From the NCBI RefSeq assembly GCF_000325705.1, contig NC_019904.1, positions 3,908,001 to 3,972,000 of the forward strand: a stretch of 64,000 bases of DNA. Reading direction: 5' to 3'. Within the stretch, counting starts at the first letter, position 1. Each line of letters opens with the position of its first letter. Under the pieces are notes generated by a model, which did not search any database, had not been told where the DNA came from, and saw only the letters and a list, made by a program, of their open reading frames with translations. The position numbers and the translations under genes were made by a program. Below, one piece after another: positions 25,018 through 33,829 of the stretch. Origin of the DNA: Echinicola vietnamensis DSM 17526 (GTDB lineage: Bacteria > Bacteroidota > Bacteroidia > Cytophagales > Cyclobacteriaceae).

Positions 25018-27340
25018 CAGCGATAAGGTGCTTGAATTTGTTGTACAAGAATGAAATGATCAGCAATAAAATCCCCAGAGAAACAAAGACAATGGTTTTG
25101 GCAATGGTATCCAAGTGGATGATGTCATAGAAGAATAATTTGAGCAACGTGAGGCCGAACAATACAATGGCCGAAATCCGCAGGTATTTTTTGTTTTTCC
25201 ATATGCCAATTCCTATCAAAACCAAGGCATATACTCCCCAGAAAATACTAAGGCCAAGCTTGTATTGCCGGGACCAGCCGGCCATATCCATCCAATGGAT
25301 CAGTTCACTGCTGAGCGTCCAAATAAGCGTCAGGTGTAGCCCGAAATCAAAAGCCATGTCAAATGATTTTTTCATAAAAGGCATTTTTTGGTAAGCAAAG
25401 GCTGCTCCTAAGGCCAATGCCACAAAGATGAAGGAGAAGTACCGCACCAGGATGTTTCTTACGCCATATTCGATATATTCCGGATGGGGAGGAGCCAAAT
25501 AGGATACCCTCAGTTCGCTTAACGCATACAAACCACCGGATAAAAACATCAGCAAAGCAAGGCCGATCAATGTCAAATTGGTCCATGCGAGGGATCGGTT
25601 ACGGTATTTTTTGCCATTTAGGAATGCCAGTCCTGTCAAAAAGAACAGCGTATAATTGATGCCCCAAATGATTTTAAATTTTATCAAATCCTCGTTTCTG
25701 AACATTTCGATGGTGTCCATAGCACTTTTCATTTCGACCTCGGAGATGACGTACAGCTGCTGCCAGTAAGCGTTGATTTCTGCCAGGAACGCATAGTAAG
25801 TAGTAAACAGCAGCACAGCCGGTATACCAAATGCAAGGAGTTTGGCCGTTCCATAGGATGGTTTCCAAGCGGGAGAACTGCTTGTATTGGCCTGTACCTG
25901 ATATATCCATCCAAAACCGACCAAAAACAACATGGATGAAAGAAAGTGAATGTTTAATAATGGGGAAAAATGATTGGCCTCCTCTTCCAGGAAATAAGCG
26001 CCATAGACGATGGACCAATCATGGATTAGACTGAAGAAGGCGATGACCATAAGAGGGTAGGACAGTTTTTCATAGAAGGCCACGCGTTTGGTCCTTCCTA
26101 TCCAGAACAGCAATGCTGCTTCTGAAGTCCAAAGCAAAGTCACCCAATTTCCGTCCCATTGTACCGGGAATGCGAGTGTGATAAAGGTTATCACCAAGCC
26201 AATGGCCAGGAAAAAAAGATTTCGATCAGCTTGTTTGCGGCGATAAATTGGAACACTGACGATAAAATGGATCACGGCATTGGCTAGCGTGAATAGACCC
26301 AAGAAATGCGCTGTTTCAGTATGGTTGGATAGTATTGCATAGCCCAATCCATAATAAATAAAAGCATTGCTCAACAGCATGATGATATCCGAGGAACTGA
26401 ATTGTTCCCTCTGGAGGAATTTATAAGCCAAGAAGGCCAAGTAAAAGATGACAAAAAACAAGGAGGGGAACGTCAATGCCAACCCAAAATGTTCGGCTTG
26501 GGCATAATCGATCAGGAACCAAACCAAATAGATAAGCCACGTCAGGCCAAAAGCGGAATAGTAAAGTGCTTTCCAGTACTTTTTGATGGCGATGGAGAGG
26601 ATTCCTAAATTAATGATGGCCATATATGCAAAGAGAATTTTTACATTTCCGGATCCATCACTGAGCAGGAAAGGCACCGCATAAGCCCCCACTAGTCCAA
26701 TGTGTGCAATGACCTGTTTATTATAATGCAATGCTGCCAATACGGTGAAGGCGGTGAATATGACCATTAATGCGAAGGTCAAGGACAGCCCGATAAGCCC
26801 GTAAAAGCTAAAAGCAGCGAAGGTGATGAAATATAGGATGGCCATTGCACCGCTGAGCAACACCGCGCTGAAATTTTCATATTTTTCTTTGAGTTTGATG
26901 GCTACACCCAGCAGGCCGATGCCCACGACATAGCCCATGATAATCCGGGTTAAGGGACCGATTAGCTGATTGTCAATGGTGTATTTGGCACCTATGGCCA
27001 CCCCAATTACGACGATGATAATGCCAATCTTATTGGCCAAATTTTCCCCTATAAACTTTTCAAAGTCTGTTTTGGACTTTTTGGGTTTGGGAGGAAGGTC
27101 CCAGTCCATATCAGCGGTAGCCTTTTTAGCCTGTCGGAAAGGACGCAAAGGTGTTTTGGGGGACTGAGCAGAAGGAGTGGGAGTTGTACGTTGATTTTCT
27201 GCCGGGATAGGGTTCGATCCTTTGAGATGATGGATTTCATTTTGCAGCGCTTTTACTTCTTTGGAAAAGGCTTCTTGTTTTTCCATCAGCGCCTCAAGTT
27301 TTTTCAGAAGTGCGTCCAGCTTTTCGTGATTTTCGGCCAT
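25001..27340 (-). CDS. DUF2339 polytopic membrane protein
   Basis: A 779-residue protein. The first 45 residues form a coiled coil (KLDALLKKLEALMEKQEAFSKEVKALQNEI), followed by a Pro/Ser/Thr-rich linker with TPTPSAQSPKTP and a basic patch. From about residue 90 onward it consists of roughly twenty membrane helices; FIGENLANKIGIIIVVIGVAIGAKY begins the domain. This is the normal DUF2339 layout. It is translationally coupled to the DUF3999 gene and the two probably act as a complex across the inner membrane, but no activity is known. No stops or shifts interrupt the gene. Confidence 0.85.
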   Translation of the reverse strand: MAENHEKLDALLKKLEALMEKQEAFSKEVKALQNEIHHLKGSNPIPAENQRTTPTPSAQSPKTPLRPFRQAKKATADMDWDLPPKPKKSKTDFEKFIGENLANKIGIIIVVIGVAIGAKYTIDNQLIGPLTRIIMGYVVGIGLLGVAIKLKEKYENFSAVLLSGAMAILYFITFAAFSFYGLIGLSLTFALMVIFTAFTVLAALHYNKQVIAHIGLVGAYAVPFLLSDGSGNVKILFAYMAIINLGILSIAIKKYWKALYYSAFGLTWLIYLVWFLIDYAQAEHFGLALTFPSLFFVIFYLAFLAYKFLQREQFSSSDIIMLLSNAFIYYGLGYAILSNHTETAHFLGLFTLANAVIHFIVSVPIYRRKQADRNLFFLAIGLVITFITLAFPVQWDGNWVTLLWTSEAALLFWIGRTKRVAFYEKLSYPLMVIAFFSLIHDWSIVYGAYFLEEEANHFSPLLNIHFLSSMLFLVGFGWIYQVQANTSSSPAWKPSYGTAKLLAFGIPAVLLFTTYYAFLAEINAYWQQLYVISEVEMKSAMDTIEMFRNEDLIKFKIIWGINYTLFFLTGLAFLNGKKYRNRSLAWTNLTLIGLALLMFLSGGLYALSELRVSYLAPPHPEYIEYGVRNILVRYFSFIFVALALGAAFAYQKMPFMKKSFDMAFDFGLHLTLIWTLSSELIHWMDMAGWSRQYKLGLSIFWGVYALVLIGIGIWKNKKYLRISAIVLFGLTLLKLFFYDIIHLDTIAKTIVFVSLGILLLIISFLYNKFKHLIADETNH

Positions 27341-27541
27341 ATATGAATGGTAAAATAGAGTCTATTAAAAAAAATGGCAAGTCGCCAGCTACGATAGCAA
27401 TATAGGGCTTTCTCAAGTAATTTTATGCATTGCTTCTGAGGCTACCTCTTAAAATTTGAAAACATCCTTCAATTGTAGTTGATGGCCAAACGGAAGATTT
27501 ACGTGGACGTAAGGGCTTTAGGTGATGGTGAAAGTTTGTTC

Positions 27542-27886
27542 TTAGGCTTTTTTTACAAAAATGGATTTCAACGCCATCGCGCCAAAGCCAGGAATTTTAC
27601 AATCGATATTATGGTCCCCTTCGACCAAACGAATGTTTTTCACTTTTGTGCCGGCTTTTATAGGTTGTGCAGCACCTTTCACGGGAAGGTTTTTGATCAC
27701 CACCACATCATCACCATCCTGAAGGGCATTTCCATTGGCATCTTTGACATCAAAGCCTTCTTCGCCTTCATCGGTAGCCTGTGTTTCCGGGTTCCATTCG
27801 TGTCCGCATTCTGGGCACATCATGGAAATTCCAGTAGGATAAGCATAGGGCGAATGGCATGCTGGGCATGGGATATGGTCTGTCAT
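27542..27886 (-). CDS. yjdM: YjdM (PhnA-type) zinc-ribbon protein
   Basis: A 114-residue protein. The N-terminal zinc ribbon has two CxxC pairs, [11 protein letters not shown] and CPECGHEW. The C-terminal SH3-like domain contains [18 protein letters not shown], a run of typical YjdM residues, and ends [19 protein letters not shown]. Full length for the family. The former name PhnA is misleading because this protein does not hydrolyse phosphonoacetate, and its role is not settled. It lies 24 bp downstream of the exported zinc-finger protein on the same strand. Confidence 0.9.
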   Translation of the reverse strand: MTDHIPCPACHSPYAYPTGISMMCPECGHEWNPETQATDEGEEGFDVKDANGNALQDGDDVVVIKNLPVKGAAQPIKAGTKVKNIRLVEGDHNIDCKIPGFGAMALKSIFVKKA

Positions 27887-27910
27887 GTTAAAGTCCGATT
27901 GGATAGGGAA

Positions 27911-28681
27911 TTAATGTACTTCAGGTTCTGCGGTGGTATGTTCATGGTGCTCCTGATGGTCACAAAGTTCTTCTGAATGCACTTCACCAAAGCCTGAACA
28001 TGTATGGCATGCACTGACTTCTTTGAGGCTTCCGTCGCATCTGGGACAGGTGAGCCTGCCTTCCCCTTTGCATCGCGTACATTGATAGTATTCGGTAATG
28101 TTAAATACGTTCTTTTTGGTGACAATACCTGTCGCTTTGCAGCGACTACAGCCCACAATGCCTCTTCCTTTGCAAAGACTGCAATCCTGTTCGATGACTT
28201 TCTTGCCATGACAGGTGGGGCATGCCTGGTAGCGGTAACCTTTGGTGTCACATAATTTACAGCTGGCAATGGCTTCCAATGGGGCTTTCAACTTGTTTTC
28301 CAGCGCTTTGGCTGCTTCATAGTTTTCGGCCTTGAATCCATTGATCTCCAGGTATTTGCTAAGGAATTTTGAGCTGTTGTCGTATTGCTTTAATTCATAC
28401 AAGGTCTCTGCAAAATAGTACGGCATTTCCGGGGGGATGGAGGCACTGCTTTCAATGATCTGACGGAAATAATAATTCGCCTTTTCATACTCGCTGTTGG
28501 CAATGGAAGTTTTGGCCATCTCCATCAAACGGTCTGTCCTTCCCAAGCTTGGACGGCCTTGGGCCAAAGCAACACTTTGGAGCCCCGTGCCTAGCCAAAG
28601 GAAGACCATTACAAGAAGGGATTTTAACAGTGTTAGGCAGGATAGGGCCTGAATAGTTCTCTGTCGCGGCATAGTAATCAA
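27911..28681 (-). CDS. exported TPR-like protein with seven CxxC (DnaJ-type) zinc-finger motifs
   Basis: A 256-residue protein. A hydrophobic N-terminal signal (LLKSLLVMVFLWLGTGLQSVALAQG) suggests export. A helical repeat region with TPR character follows (about 50-125: MAKTSIANSEYEKANYYFRQ, YYFAETLYELKQYDNSSKFL). From about residue 140 comes a cysteine-rich segment with CKLC, CPTC, CSLC, CSRC, CTRC, CPRC and CHTC, several in the CxxCxGxG form of the DnaJ zinc-binding domain. The end is His/Glu-rich (CDHQEHHEHTTAEPEVH). DnaJ-type fingers are normally cytoplasmic, so the apparent export is unusual. There is no J-domain. Function unknown. Confidence 0.75.
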   Translation of the reverse strand: MITMPRQRTIQALSCLTLLKSLLVMVFLWLGTGLQSVALAQGRPSLGRTDRLMEMAKTSIANSEYEKANYYFRQIIESSASIPPEMPYYFAETLYELKQYDNSSKFLSKYLEINGFKAENYEAAKALENKLKAPLEAIASCKLCDTKGYRYQACPTCHGKKVIEQDCSLCKGRGIVGCSRCKATGIVTKKNVFNITEYYQCTRCKGEGRLTCPRCDGSLKEVSACHTCSGFGEVHSEELCDHQEHHEHTTAEPEVH

Positions 28682-29084
28682 CTCTCTTTCTAATCGAGCC
28701 TAAAGAACCAAAATTTGTGGGAAATGTCCGCAGTTTTTTCCTTTTTTTTAATGTTTATTAACATTATCGGTACATTTTTATGATTAGCATACGATGGATG
28801 GGGATGGGCTATACAATGCCATTTGGTGGGGGTATCACCTTGAAAGATGTTCCCTTACTTGATCTCATTGAACGGATACCATGATGGGTGAAAAGAAAAT
28901 ATTTTTAGGGTTTATTACTGCGTTACTGTTAAGGTTTTTATAATTTATGGTTAATCCAGGTGAATTTTGTTAAATGATTTGTAAATTTTTATTATCTTAA
29001 AAAGGATTTGTTAAAAATAGGTTTGGTTATTGACAGGCAATGACTACCTCTTTTTAATGTACAAATAACATAACTGTTTTTACC
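28682..29084. other. 403-bp intergenic region with one 7-bp inverted repeat
   Basis: An AT-rich divergent region. TAATGTT-TATT-AACATTA at 28749-28766 is a perfect 7-bp inverted repeat following a T-run, 68 bp upstream of the minus-strand zinc-finger gene; it could be an operator. No gene or RNA is recognised in the rest. Confidence 0.35.
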
Positions 29085-29534
29085 ATGATCAATGAAATTT
29101 TAAAAAATGTCGGGCCTGAGGTGATTTCAAAAATCACCGGTCAATTTGGGCTTTCCGAGGAACAGGCTTCCAAAGCGGTAGATACCACCCAGGAATCGCT
29201 TACAGCTACAGCGACCAAAGAGGCTGCAGGGGGCAATATCGATGGCCTGCTGAATATGATCAATCAAGGAAGTGGCGCTGCTGGGGGAAGCATGTTTCAG
29301 AAATTTGCCGGCAATCTGGCCAGTGACTACATCTCCAAGCTGGGGATTTCCGAGGGAATCGCCCAGCAAATATCCAATTTTGTCTTACCGCTAGTACTGG
29401 ACAAGATCATGGGACAAACCGGTGGGAATGCCGGTAAAGGAGATCTGATGAAGCTGATTGGGGGCAGTGCAGGAGATATCCTAAAGGGAAAAGCAGGGGA
29501 CATGCTAGGCGGATTGGGAAATATGTTCAAGTAA
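29085..29534 (+). CDS. DUF937/YidB-like small protein
   Basis: A 149-residue alpha-helical protein. The start MINEILKNVGPEVISKITGQFGLSEEQASKAVD has the pattern of DUF937 proteins, with a helix ending in a G-L-S-E-E-Q-A turn. The second half repeats a similar idea (DYISKLGISEGIAQQISNFVLPLVLDKIMGQ), and the C-terminus is Gly-rich (GNAGKGDLMKLIGGSAGDILKGKAGDMLGGLGNMFK). There is no signal peptide or membrane helix. Function unknown. It is followed by a DUF4332 gene after 132 bp. Confidence 0.65.
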   Translation: MINEILKNVGPEVISKITGQFGLSEEQASKAVDTTQESLTATATKEAAGGNIDGLLNMINQGSGAAGGSMFQKFAGNLASDYISKLGISEGIAQQISNFVLPLVLDKIMGQTGGNAGKGDLMKLIGGSAGDILKGKAGDMLGGLGNMFK

Positions 29535-29601
29535 GCCCTTTTACCTTATCCACGTTGTTTTCTGGAATGGCTGCATTTTGCAGTTATTGAACAAACCATT
29601 G

Positions 29602-29619
29602 GCCGTGTCATCACACGGT
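29602..29619 (+). terminator. weak hairpin after the DUF937-like gene
   Basis: CCGTGT-CATC-ACACGG forms a 6-bp GC-rich stem followed by TCCTTTAC, a poor U-tract. It may terminate transcription between the DUF937-like and DUF4332 genes. Confidence 0.35.
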
Positions 29620-29666
29620 CCTTTACTACATTATATTATTTTCAATTTCATAATTCATTAATAACC

Positions 29667-30074
29667 ATGTCAAAAACCATCACTAGTATTGAGGGGATCG
29701 GTCCCGTAAACCAAGAGAAATTTGCCAAAGCCGATGTAAAAACAGTAGAAGCACTTTTGGAAAAAGGAGCTTCAAAAAAAGGCAGAAAAGCTTTAGCCGA
29801 TGCCACAGGAATAGATGAAGGCAAAATATTGGACTTTGTCAACATGGCCGACCTGTTTAGAATCACTGGCGTGGCCAGTCAATTTGCCGAGCTGCTGAAA
29901 GCTACTGGCGTGGACACGGTGAAGGAACTTCGTACCCGTAATCCTGAAAATCTTCATAAGGCGCTCACAGAGACGAATGAAGCCAAAAAACTTACCCGGG
30001 TGGTGCCAGCCTTGAGCCAAATCGAAGATTTTATCAACCAGGCCAAAGCATTGGAGCCAGTGGTGACCCATTGA
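29667..30074 (+). CDS. DUF4332 helix-hairpin-helix protein
   Basis: A 135-residue protein built from two copies of a helix-hairpin-helix unit: ITSIEGIGPVNQEKFAKADVKTVEALLEKGASKKGRKALADATG near the N-terminus and DLFRITGVASQFAELLKATGVDTVKELRTRNPENL near the middle. This is the DUF4332 layout. Such HhH modules usually bind DNA backbones without sequence specificity. It is soluble, with no extra domain. The downstream HerA-like ATPase is separated by 214 bp with two hairpins, so co-transcription is uncertain. Confidence 0.75.
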   Translation: MSKTITSIEGIGPVNQEKFAKADVKTVEALLEKGASKKGRKALADATGIDEGKILDFVNMADLFRITGVASQFAELLKATGVDTVKELRTRNPENLHKALTETNEAKKLTRVVPALSQIEDFINQAKALEPVVTH

Positions 30075-30098
30075 TCGATGCTATTAAATCAAAAAGAC

Positions 30099-30157
30099 AA
30101 GAGGCTGTCTTCAAGGTGTCCATAAAATCCCTGAATCACCTGCGGGGACAGCCTCTT
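30099..30157. repeat. hairpin repeat with GAGGCTGTC ends
   Basis: AAGAGGCTGTC and GACAGCCTCTT are perfect 11-bp inverted repeats at the ends of a 59-bp segment, with a second inner pair AGGTG/CACCT. The ends match the terminal repeat GAGGCTGTCTCA of the 139-bp repeats at 2648 and 56593, so it may be a short relative. It lies just after the DUF4332 stop and may also act as a terminator (followed by TTAAAAT). Confidence 0.5.
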
Positions 30158-30226
30158 AAAATGATACATGTAAAAAGATGGAGGGGGATAATGCAGCAGC
30201 ACCCATTGTTGGATTGTTTTACAGGC

Positions 30227-30259
30227 TATTCACCTGCAAAAGGGAAATGCGGGTGAATA
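30227..30259 (+). promoter_or_regulatory. 11-bp stem-loop in the leader of the HerA-like gene
   Basis: TATTCACCTGC pairs with GCGGGTGAATA (10 Watson-Crick pairs plus one G-T) around an 11-nt purine-rich loop, 29 bp before the ATG at 30289. No U-run follows, so it is not an obvious terminator. It may be an mRNA leader structure or an operator. Confidence 0.35.
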
Positions 30260-30288
30260 AAGAGGGATGAAAATTTCATAAATCGTTT

Positions 30289-31818
30289 ATGACTACAAAA
30301 GAAAACTTTCAGCAGCATATTTCCACTGGATACCAAACCAAAAAGGATTTTTTTACCTTAGGAACAGGCATACTGGAAAAAGCCCCGGTAAAGGACGCCA
30401 CTGTTAAGATTCCATTAAAAACCCTCAACCGCCATGGTTTGATCGCAGGGGCCACAGGAACTGGCAAGACCAAGACCTTGCAAGTGATGGCAGAGCAGCT
30501 TTCCCTGAAAGGCATTCCAAGTGTGCTCATGGACCTTAAGGGAGACCTTTCTGGCCTCGCCCGCCCGGGGACTTCAAATGACCATATTGTTTGGCGCAGC
30601 GATGCGATTGGGATTGAATATGAGCCGACGGGTCTTCCTGTCGAGCTGTTGACGATCAGTCAGGAACCGGGCACTCGCCTGCGGGCCACGGTGACGGAAT
30701 TTGGCCCGGTGTTGATTTCGCAGATTTTGGACCTGAACAGTACCCAACAGGGTATCATAGCCCTTGTTTTTAGGTTTTGTGATATCAAAAAATTGCCGTT
30801 ACTGGATTTACAGGACTTAAAGAAAGTGCTTCAATATGTGATCAATGAAGGAAAGGAGGAGATCAAACAGGAATTTGGTGCGGTATCCACCAGCTCTGTG
30901 AACACCATCATGCGAAAAATCATCGAATTGGAGCAGCAAGGAGCGGCATCATTTTTTGGGGAGGTTTCTTTTGATGCCAATGATCTGGTGAGGTTCAAGG
31001 ACGATCGGGGCGTGATATCCATTATCCGGCTGACGGATATTCAGGATCGACCCAAATTGTTTTCCACGTTTATGCTTAGCCTTTTGTCTGAAATCTATGA
31101 GACCTTTCCCGAGCAAGGGGACGCAGATAAGCCCAAGCTCTGTTTGTTCATAGACGAAGCCCACCTTGTCTTTGACAATGCCTCCAAGGAGTTGATCGAT
31201 AAGATTGAGGCCATTGTAAAATTGATCCGATCAAAAGGGGTGGGGATATTTTTTTGTACGCAAAGCCCGACCGATATTCCAGAAAATGTGTTGGGGCAAT
31301 TAGGGTTAAAGGTCCAACATGCCTTGAGGGCTTTCACGGCCAAAGACCGCAAAGCCATTGGGAAGACAGCGGAAAACTATCCCATTTCCGAATTTTATGA
31401 CACCAAAGCCGTATTGACATCCATGGGGATTGGCGAGGCGATGGTGACGGCCTTAAACGAAAAAGGGATACCGACACCTTTGGCACATACCCTTGTGCGG
31501 GCACCTGTTTCGCGAATGGATGTCCTTACAGCCGATGAAATCAGCGAATTGGCCCAGCACTCGGGCATTGCCTCCAAGTACAATCAACTGATCGACAGGA
31601 AAAGTGCTCATGAGATCCTTGAAGAAAAACTCGTACAAGCTGAATTGACGGCCAAAGAGAAGGCGACATCGCGACCGACCGGCAGGACTTCCCCAAAAGA
31701 AGAAGACAGCCTCTTTGAGGAATTGTCAAAAAATACCATGGTAAGGCAAATTGGCAGGACGATTTTCAGGGAACTCACCAGAAGTATCTTGGGAACTTTA
31801 TCTGGAAAGCGAAGATAG
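30289..31818 (+). CDS. HerA-like ATPase (DUF853)
   Basis: A 509-residue FtsK/HerA-type P-loop ATPase of the DUF853 group. Walker A is GATGTGKT (residues 54-61), Walker B is LCLFIDEAHLVF, and the sensor-like FFCTQSPTDIPENVLGQLGLKVQHALRAFTAKD follows. The C-terminal part (from about 440) is charged and variable, with KEEDSLFEELSKNTM. DUF853 proteins are HerA relatives that probably translocate DNA or remodel protein-DNA complexes as hexamers; the cellular role is unknown. No NurA nuclease is adjacent. It stands alone on its transcript or follows the DUF4332 gene. Full length. Confidence 0.88.
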   Translation: MTTKENFQQHISTGYQTKKDFFTLGTGILEKAPVKDATVKIPLKTLNRHGLIAGATGTGKTKTLQVMAEQLSLKGIPSVLMDLKGDLSGLARPGTSNDHIVWRSDAIGIEYEPTGLPVELLTISQEPGTRLRATVTEFGPVLISQILDLNSTQQGIIALVFRFCDIKKLPLLDLQDLKKVLQYVINEGKEEIKQEFGAVSTSSVNTIMRKIIELEQQGAASFFGEVSFDANDLVRFKDDRGVISIIRLTDIQDRPKLFSTFMLSLLSEIYETFPEQGDADKPKLCLFIDEAHLVFDNASKELIDKIEAIVKLIRSKGVGIFFCTQSPTDIPENVLGQLGLKVQHALRAFTAKDRKAIGKTAENYPISEFYDTKAVLTSMGIGEAMVTALNEKGIPTPLAHTLVRAPVSRMDVLTADEISELAQHSGIASKYNQLIDRKSAHEILEEKLVQAELTAKEKATSRPTGRTSPKEEDSLFEELSKNTMVRQIGRTIFRELTRSILGTLSGKRR

Positions 31819-31924
31819 TTTTAATTGTCTCAATATAATTCTATATTAGACTGTTGGATGTTTCGATCCGGAGAAATCAGAAATGATTTTTTTAAATAGG
31901 GGGAGTTGAATATTTTTGTATTCT

Positions 31925-33133
31925 ATGGGAGAAATTGGAGTAATTGGTGGCGGAGCTGCTGGTTTTTTTGCCGCTATACACGCTGCACAGAAGGGAGCCA
32001 AGGTAATCATTTTTGAAAAAACAGGAAAAACCTTGTCAAAAGTCAAGGTTTCAGGTGGAGGAAGGTGTAACGTTACCCATGCAGCTTTTCAGCTGTCACA
32101 ATTGGTAAAGCATTATCCCAGAGGGGAAAAGTTCCTGAAAAAAGCATTCAAGAAGTTCCAGGTACAAGATACAGTGGAATGGTTTGAGTCCAAGGGAGTG
32201 AAACTAAAAACAGAAAGTGACGGGAGGATGTTTCCGATATCAGATCTTTCTCAGACAATCATCGACCTCCTGCGCCAAGAGGCTGATAAATTAGGCGTGA
32301 AGGTCAAAACGAGGGCTTCGGTTGAACATATTTCCCGAGATGGAAGTGGTTTTGTTCTTAGGGTAAATGGCGAAGATCGAGCGATGGATAAAGTGATCGT
32401 GGCAGCAGGTGGCAGTCCTAAATCCAACAGTTACCAAATGTACCGGGAATTGGGACATAGCGTGGTGGACCCCATTCCCAGTCTTTTTACGTTCAATACG
32501 CCAGAAGCTGAGCTAAAAAAATTACCCGGGTTGACCGTACCCAATGCCCAAGTGAGGATAGAAGGAACCAAGTTAACTTATGAAGGGCCGCTGCTGATTA
32601 CGCATTGGGGAATCAGTGGGCCAGTGGTCCTGAAATTGTCGGCATTTGGAGCGAAATGGTTACATGAGCATGTGTATCACACCAATGTGCACATCAGGTG
32701 GAAAGCGGATATGAAAGAAGCTGAAATTCGAGAAGCCTTAAGAGTGTACAAGCAGCGTTACCCTAAACGAAAAGTACATGCTCATCCGCTGTTTGATTTG
32801 CCCAAAAGGTTATGGGGACACTTGGCAGAGAGCGCTGGAATTGACGAGTCACTTACGTGGAGTGAATGTGTCAAAAAACAAATAAATATTTTGGAACAGC
32901 ATATTTTTTGCTATATATTACAAGTGAAAGGAAAGACAACTTTCAAAGAGGAGTTCGTTACTGCTGGTGGGGTGGCCCTAAAAGATGTCAATCCCGCTAC
33001 TATGGAAAGCCGTTTGGTACCGAATTTGTTTTTTGCAGGAGAAGTTTTAGATATTGATGGAATTACAGGTGGTTTTAACTTTCAAGCTGCCTGGACCACA
33101 GGATATATTGCAGGACTATCAACACACAACTAA
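31925..33133 (+). CDS. BaiN/HI0933-type flavoprotein
   Basis: A 402-residue FAD-dependent oxidoreductase of the HI0933/YhiN family. The N-terminal dinucleotide fold is VIGGGAAGFFAAIHAAQKGAKVIIFEK, then the family hallmark KVSGGGRCNVTH near residue 45, and the C-terminal FAD contact GEVLDIDGITGGFNFQAAWTTGYIAG. Some members are reductases of bile-acid intermediates, but most, including this one, have no proven substrate. The ATG at 31925 is chosen over a TTG three codons upstream. The HPt gene begins 2 bp after the stop, so the two are co-translated. Confidence 0.85.
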   Translation: MGEIGVIGGGAAGFFAAIHAAQKGAKVIIFEKTGKTLSKVKVSGGGRCNVTHAAFQLSQLVKHYPRGEKFLKKAFKKFQVQDTVEWFESKGVKLKTESDGRMFPISDLSQTIIDLLRQEADKLGVKVKTRASVEHISRDGSGFVLRVNGEDRAMDKVIVAAGGSPKSNSYQMYRELGHSVVDPIPSLFTFNTPEAELKKLPGLTVPNAQVRIEGTKLTYEGPLLITHWGISGPVVLKLSAFGAKWLHEHVYHTNVHIRWKADMKEAEIREALRVYKQRYPKRKVHAHPLFDLPKRLWGHLAESAGIDESLTWSECVKKQINILEQHIFCYILQVKGKTTFKEEFVTAGGVALKDVNPATMESRLVPNLFFAGEVLDIDGITGGFNFQAAWTTGYIAGLSTHN

Positions 33134-33135
33134 CT

Positions 33136-33504
33136 ATGATCAACACGATGCCTAACATGATTAGAAGTATGAATATCAACATGGACAAAGTCCATGAAAT
33201 GTCGGAAGGGGATATGGAATTCCAAAAGGAACTGCTTCAGGCGATTGCTAGTTCTGTAGAAGAACTGAGGGATCGTTATGAAGAAGGAATTGAACAGCGA
33301 GATGAGGATCTACTGCATCAAGCCAGGCATAAAGTAAAGCCTACTGTTACCATTTTTGAATTGAGAAATCTCAGCCAAGTGCTAGAGGAAGGAAAACAAA
33401 TTATCAGACATGATGAATTGGAGGAAAAGGTCAATTCGCATCATGAACAATTTCTAAAAGCTGTTGATGAATTGCTTCGTGAAATTAATGAAATGAACGA
33501 ATGA
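33136..33504 (+). CDS. orphan HPt (histidine phosphotransfer) domain protein
   Basis: A 122-residue all-helical protein. ARHKVKPTVTIFEL with H65 is the phospho-accepting site of an HPt domain; the usual HxxKG/S is HKVKP here, a form I associate with Bacteroidota. Helices on either side (EFQKELLQAIASSVEELRDRYEEGIEQRDEDLLHQ and LEEKVNSHHEQFLKAVDELLREINEM) complete the four-helix bundle. It would receive phosphate from a response-regulator receiver or hybrid kinase, none of which is in this window. The start could also be at a later Met (residue 12 or 16). Confidence 0.75.
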   Translation: MINTMPNMIRSMNINMDKVHEMSEGDMEFQKELLQAIASSVEELRDRYEEGIEQRDEDLLHQARHKVKPTVTIFELRNLSQVLEEGKQIIRHDELEEKVNSHHEQFLKAVDELLREINEMNE

Positions 33505-33829
33505 TAAATAATCAATTCTCATCAGGTATGTTTTTGATGCCATACCTTCACTTTTGATAATGCTTTTTAGTCTCTACTACTGATTTTTGGTTTGGCCTAT
33601 CGCAAACCATGTGTTTGTACCAATAAGGTTTATTTTACACTACTCCCGTTTTTTCGTTATGAGTTTGTTTTACCCATTGAGAGAACAATAGGATAGGGGC
33701 TTCTGTATGGGCAATTTGGAAGCGAGATTTTAAGGGAAGATTCAGGATAATGGGCAGCTTTTCAGGAAGGATGTTGTTTACTTTGCGCCAGTCCTTTTTC
33801 TTTGTTGTTTAGAACCGTGTAAACTTCCC
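33505..33829. other. 325-bp intergenic region
   Basis: It separates the HPt gene from the YheT hydrolase. GGTATG/CATACC at about 33529-33550 is a small 6-bp inverted pair. I see no exact promoter consensus and no gene. Confidence 0.35.

Noticed and set aside
27479..27976. 165-codon plus-strand frame opposite yjdM
   Set aside because: It is fully covered by YjdM and the zinc-finger gene on the minus strand, and the peptide has no recognisable features.
27883..28269. 128-codon minus-strand frame with many basic residues
   Set aside because: It is an alternative frame of the TPR/zinc-finger gene; the CxxC motifs appear only in the other frame.
30071..30256. 61-codon frame after the DUF4332 gene
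   Set aside because: It consists largely of the two hairpins and has no protein-like pattern.
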